DNA from: Bradyrhizobium guangzhouense
Lineage (GTDB): Bacteria; Pseudomonadota; Alphaproteobacteria; Rhizobiales; Xanthobacteraceae
Length of the DNA: 64,000 nt
Assembly: GCF_004114955.1 (NCBI RefSeq)
Contig: NZ_CP030053.1
Coordinates: 3,658,001 to 3,722,000, forward strand
Reading direction: 5' to 3'
Part shown: positions 62,355 to 64,000 of the stretch, piece after piece
Layout: every line of letters begins with the position of its first letter
How positions within the stretch are numbered: position 1 is the first letter of the stretch
Made by a program: the position numbers and the translations under genes
Notes under the pieces: model-generated
Told to the model about the DNA's origin: nothing
What the model saw: only the letters and a program-made list of their open reading frames with translations
The model's database searches: none

Positions 62355-64000
62355 TTACGCCATCCGAACCGAAATGGACGCGGTTCTTTCCACCGGCCGA
62401 CTGGCTTGCCGCCTATCGTCGCGAATGGCTTCCAGCCGATGCCGTCGCCGGCGTCACACTCGCCGCTTACGCCATTCCGGTCTCGCTGGCCTACGCGGCA
62501 CTTGCCGGCCTGCAGCCGCAGATCGGTGTCTACGGCTACATGCTCGGCGGCATTGGTTATGCCCTGCTTGGGGATTCGCGGCAGTTGGCGATCGGCCCGA
62601 CGTCGGCGATCTCGCTGATGATCGCAGCGACCGTCGGCGCGCTCGCCGGCGGCGACGCCGTGAAGTATGCCCAGATTGCAAGTCTCGCGGCGTTCGGCGT
62701 TGCGGTGCTCTGCTTCACGGCCTGGCTGTTCAAGCTCAGCGTGCTGGTTCGGCTGGTCAGCGACAGCATTCTGGTCGGATTCAAGGCCGGTGCGGGGCTC
62801 ACCATCATCATGAGCCAGTTGCCGAGCCTTTTCGGTGTCGCCGGCGGCGGGCACAATTTCTTTGACCGTGCCTTCAAGCTGGCCGGGCAGCTCGGTCATC
62901 TCGATCCCCTGGTGCTGGCGATCGGTGCTGTCGCGCTCCTGCTGCTTCTGCTCGGCGAACGGCTCTTGCCTGGCAAGCCGGTCGGTATCACCATCGTGGC
63001 TCTCGCGATCGTGGTGGCGACGCTATCAGGCTTTCCCGGCCGCGGTGTGCCCGTGACCGGGAAGATCCCGGAGGGCCTACCGGCGCTGGGCATGCCGACC
63101 TTCGGCCTGCTTGAATTCGACGATTTGTTTCCGCTCGCCGCCGGCTGCGTGCTGCTGGCGTACATCGAAGGCGTTTCGGCGGCCCGGAGCTTTGCCGCCA
63201 AGCACGGCTATCCGCTCGACGTCCGCCAGGAGTTTTTGGGGCTGGGCGCCGCGAACCTCGCCGCCGCCTTCGGTCATGGCTATCCCGTCGCCGGCGGCCT
63301 GTCGCAATCGGCGGTCAATGACAGCGCGGGTGCGCGAACACCTCTTGCGCTCGTGATCTGTTCGGTCACGCTCGGGCTCTGTCTTCTGTTCTTCACGGGG
63401 CTGCTGACCAACCTGCCGAAGGCGGTACTCGCGGCCATCGTCTTTGCCGCGGTCTACAAGCTGGTCGATATCCGAGCGCTGGTGCGGATGTGGCAGGTGA
63501 GCCGGATCGACTTCTACGCTGCGTCGATCGCACTGATCTCGGTGCTGTTGCTCGGCATCCTCCAGGGCGTCTTGCTGGCCTCGATCGCGTCGATCATCCT
63601 GCTGCTGGCGCGCGCCTCGCGGCCCAACGTTGCCTTTCTCGGCCGCTTGCCGGGCAGCGGCCGCTATTCGGACAGCGCGCGACATCGGGACGTCGAGCCG
63701 CTCGTCGGCATCATCGCGTTTCGTCCCGAAGCTTCGCTGCTCTACATCAATGCCGAGACGATTCTGGATACGGTGCTGACCGCGCTGCGTAGTTCGCCGG
63801 GCGTCCATCTGGTCGCCTGCGACCTTTCCGCGTCGCCCACGATCGATCTGGCGGGCGCGCGCATGCTGCACGATCTCCATGACGAGCTTGCGTCGCGCCG
63901 GGTGACCCTCTGCATCGTCGGCGCGCACGCGCAGCTTCGCGACCTGCTGCGCGCCGAAGGGCTCGGGGAGAAGACCGACAGCGGTCAGTGGCTGCGCTCG
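62351..64000 (+). CDS. SulP family anion transporter (3' end cut by right edge)
   Basis: The window contains 550 codons and no stop. The protein has a SulP membrane domain of about 10-12 helices (PADAVAGVTLAAYAIPVSLAYAALAGLQPQIGVYG at the start, and PVAGGLSQSAVNDSAGARTPLALVI near 320). After it comes a C-terminal STAS domain from about residue 450 (VACDLSASPTIDLAGARMLHDLHDEL, with TLCIVGAH). It transports sulfate, bicarbonate or another inorganic or dicarboxylate anion. Its start overlaps the DUF1275 stop by 4 bases, so they form one unit. The substrate is not determined. Confidence 0.9.
   Translation, partial: MITPSEPKWTRFFPPADWLAAYRREWLPADAVAGVTLAAYAIPVSLAYAALAGLQPQIGVYGYMLGGIGYALLGDSRQLAIGPTSAISLMIAATVGALAGGDAVKYAQIASLAAFGVAVLCFTAWLFKLSVLVRLVSDSILVGFKAGAGLTIIMSQLPSLFGVAGGGHNFFDRAFKLAGQLGHLDPLVLAIGAVALLLLLLGERLLPGKPVGITIVALAIVVATLSGFPGRGVPVTGKIPEGLPALGMPTFGLLEFDDLFPLAAGCVLLAYIEGVSAARSFAAKHGYPLDVRQEFLGLGAANLAAAFGHGYPVAGGLSQSAVNDSAGARTPLALVICSVTLGLCLLFFTGLLTNLPKAVLAAIVFAAVYKLVDIRALVRMWQVSRIDFYAASIALISVLLLGILQGVLLASIASIILLLARASRPNVAFLGRLPGSGRYSDSARHRDVEPLVGIIAFRPEASLLYINAETILDTVLTALRSSPGVHLVACDLSASPTIDLAGARMLHDLHDELASRRVTLCIVGAHAQLRDLLRAEGLGEKTDSGQWLRS

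Overview
The window looks like ordinary chromosome from a Bradyrhizobium-type alphaproteobacterium (Nitrobacteraceae). The clues are the high G+C, the nasT-nasS-nirA arrangement, FixJ/FixK-like regulators with TTGA-N6-TCAA boxes, DUF1236 and IalB-family proteins, and two intergenic palindromic repeats of the kind common in that genus. The genus call is inference from family memory, not a database match. I see no transposase, integrase, phage gene, CRISPR array or rRNA. There is one tRNA, tRNA-Ser(UGA).

Layout from the left. 1-7.5 kb: the start of rimO (cut by the edge), then a nitrate/nitrite assimilation unit: NasT antiterminator, NasS nitrate sensor, a formate/nitrite channel, NirA nitrite reductase and a short flavoprotein reductase. 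7.9-11.9 kb: the 5-oxoprolinase genes pxpB-pxpC-pxpA, divergent from an RraA-family gene and a cupin. 11.9-16.0 kb: small secreted proteins, a PheC-like periplasmic dehydratase read as a transporter protein at first glance, and a DUF1993 gene. 16.2-21.7 kb: a sugar ABC transporter operon ending in a 2-hydroxyacid dehydrogenase. 22-31 kb: a LTxxQ-type secreted protein, an orphan receiver, glucokinase, nicotinamidase, a PhaC-like hydrolase, NAD synthetase, a GrlR-like protein and a DUF1236 protein. 31.6-40 kb: a TIM-barrel epimerase and a complete oligopeptide-type ABC transporter in one run, then ilvD.

40-47.4 kb: small secreted proteins, tRNA-Ser, an MFS permease, a cupin, a peroxiredoxin-like protein, and a LysR regulator divergent from 3-hydroxybutyrate dehydrogenase plus a patatin. 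47.4-51.1 kb: the most interesting locus, a compact four-gene operon matching the recently described bufferin (copper-binding RiPP) systems. It has a DUF2282 precursor with four Cys, a DUF692 iron oxygenase, its DUF2063 partner and DoxX, with a methyltransferase gene just downstream on the same strand and a membrane adenylate cyclase divergent from it.

53.5-64 kb: a block that looks like part of a low-oxygen regulon. It holds an AI-2E-type permease, a two-helix K+ channel, MarC, a cysteine-free FixK-like regulator divergent from a FixJ-like response regulator, another orphan receiver, an IalB-like protein, an alpha/beta hydrolase, an AspT-type exchanger, a DUF1275 protein and a SulP transporter (cut by the right edge). 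Three perfect FNR/FixK boxes lie in this block and a fourth lies upstream of a small secreted protein at 41 kb.
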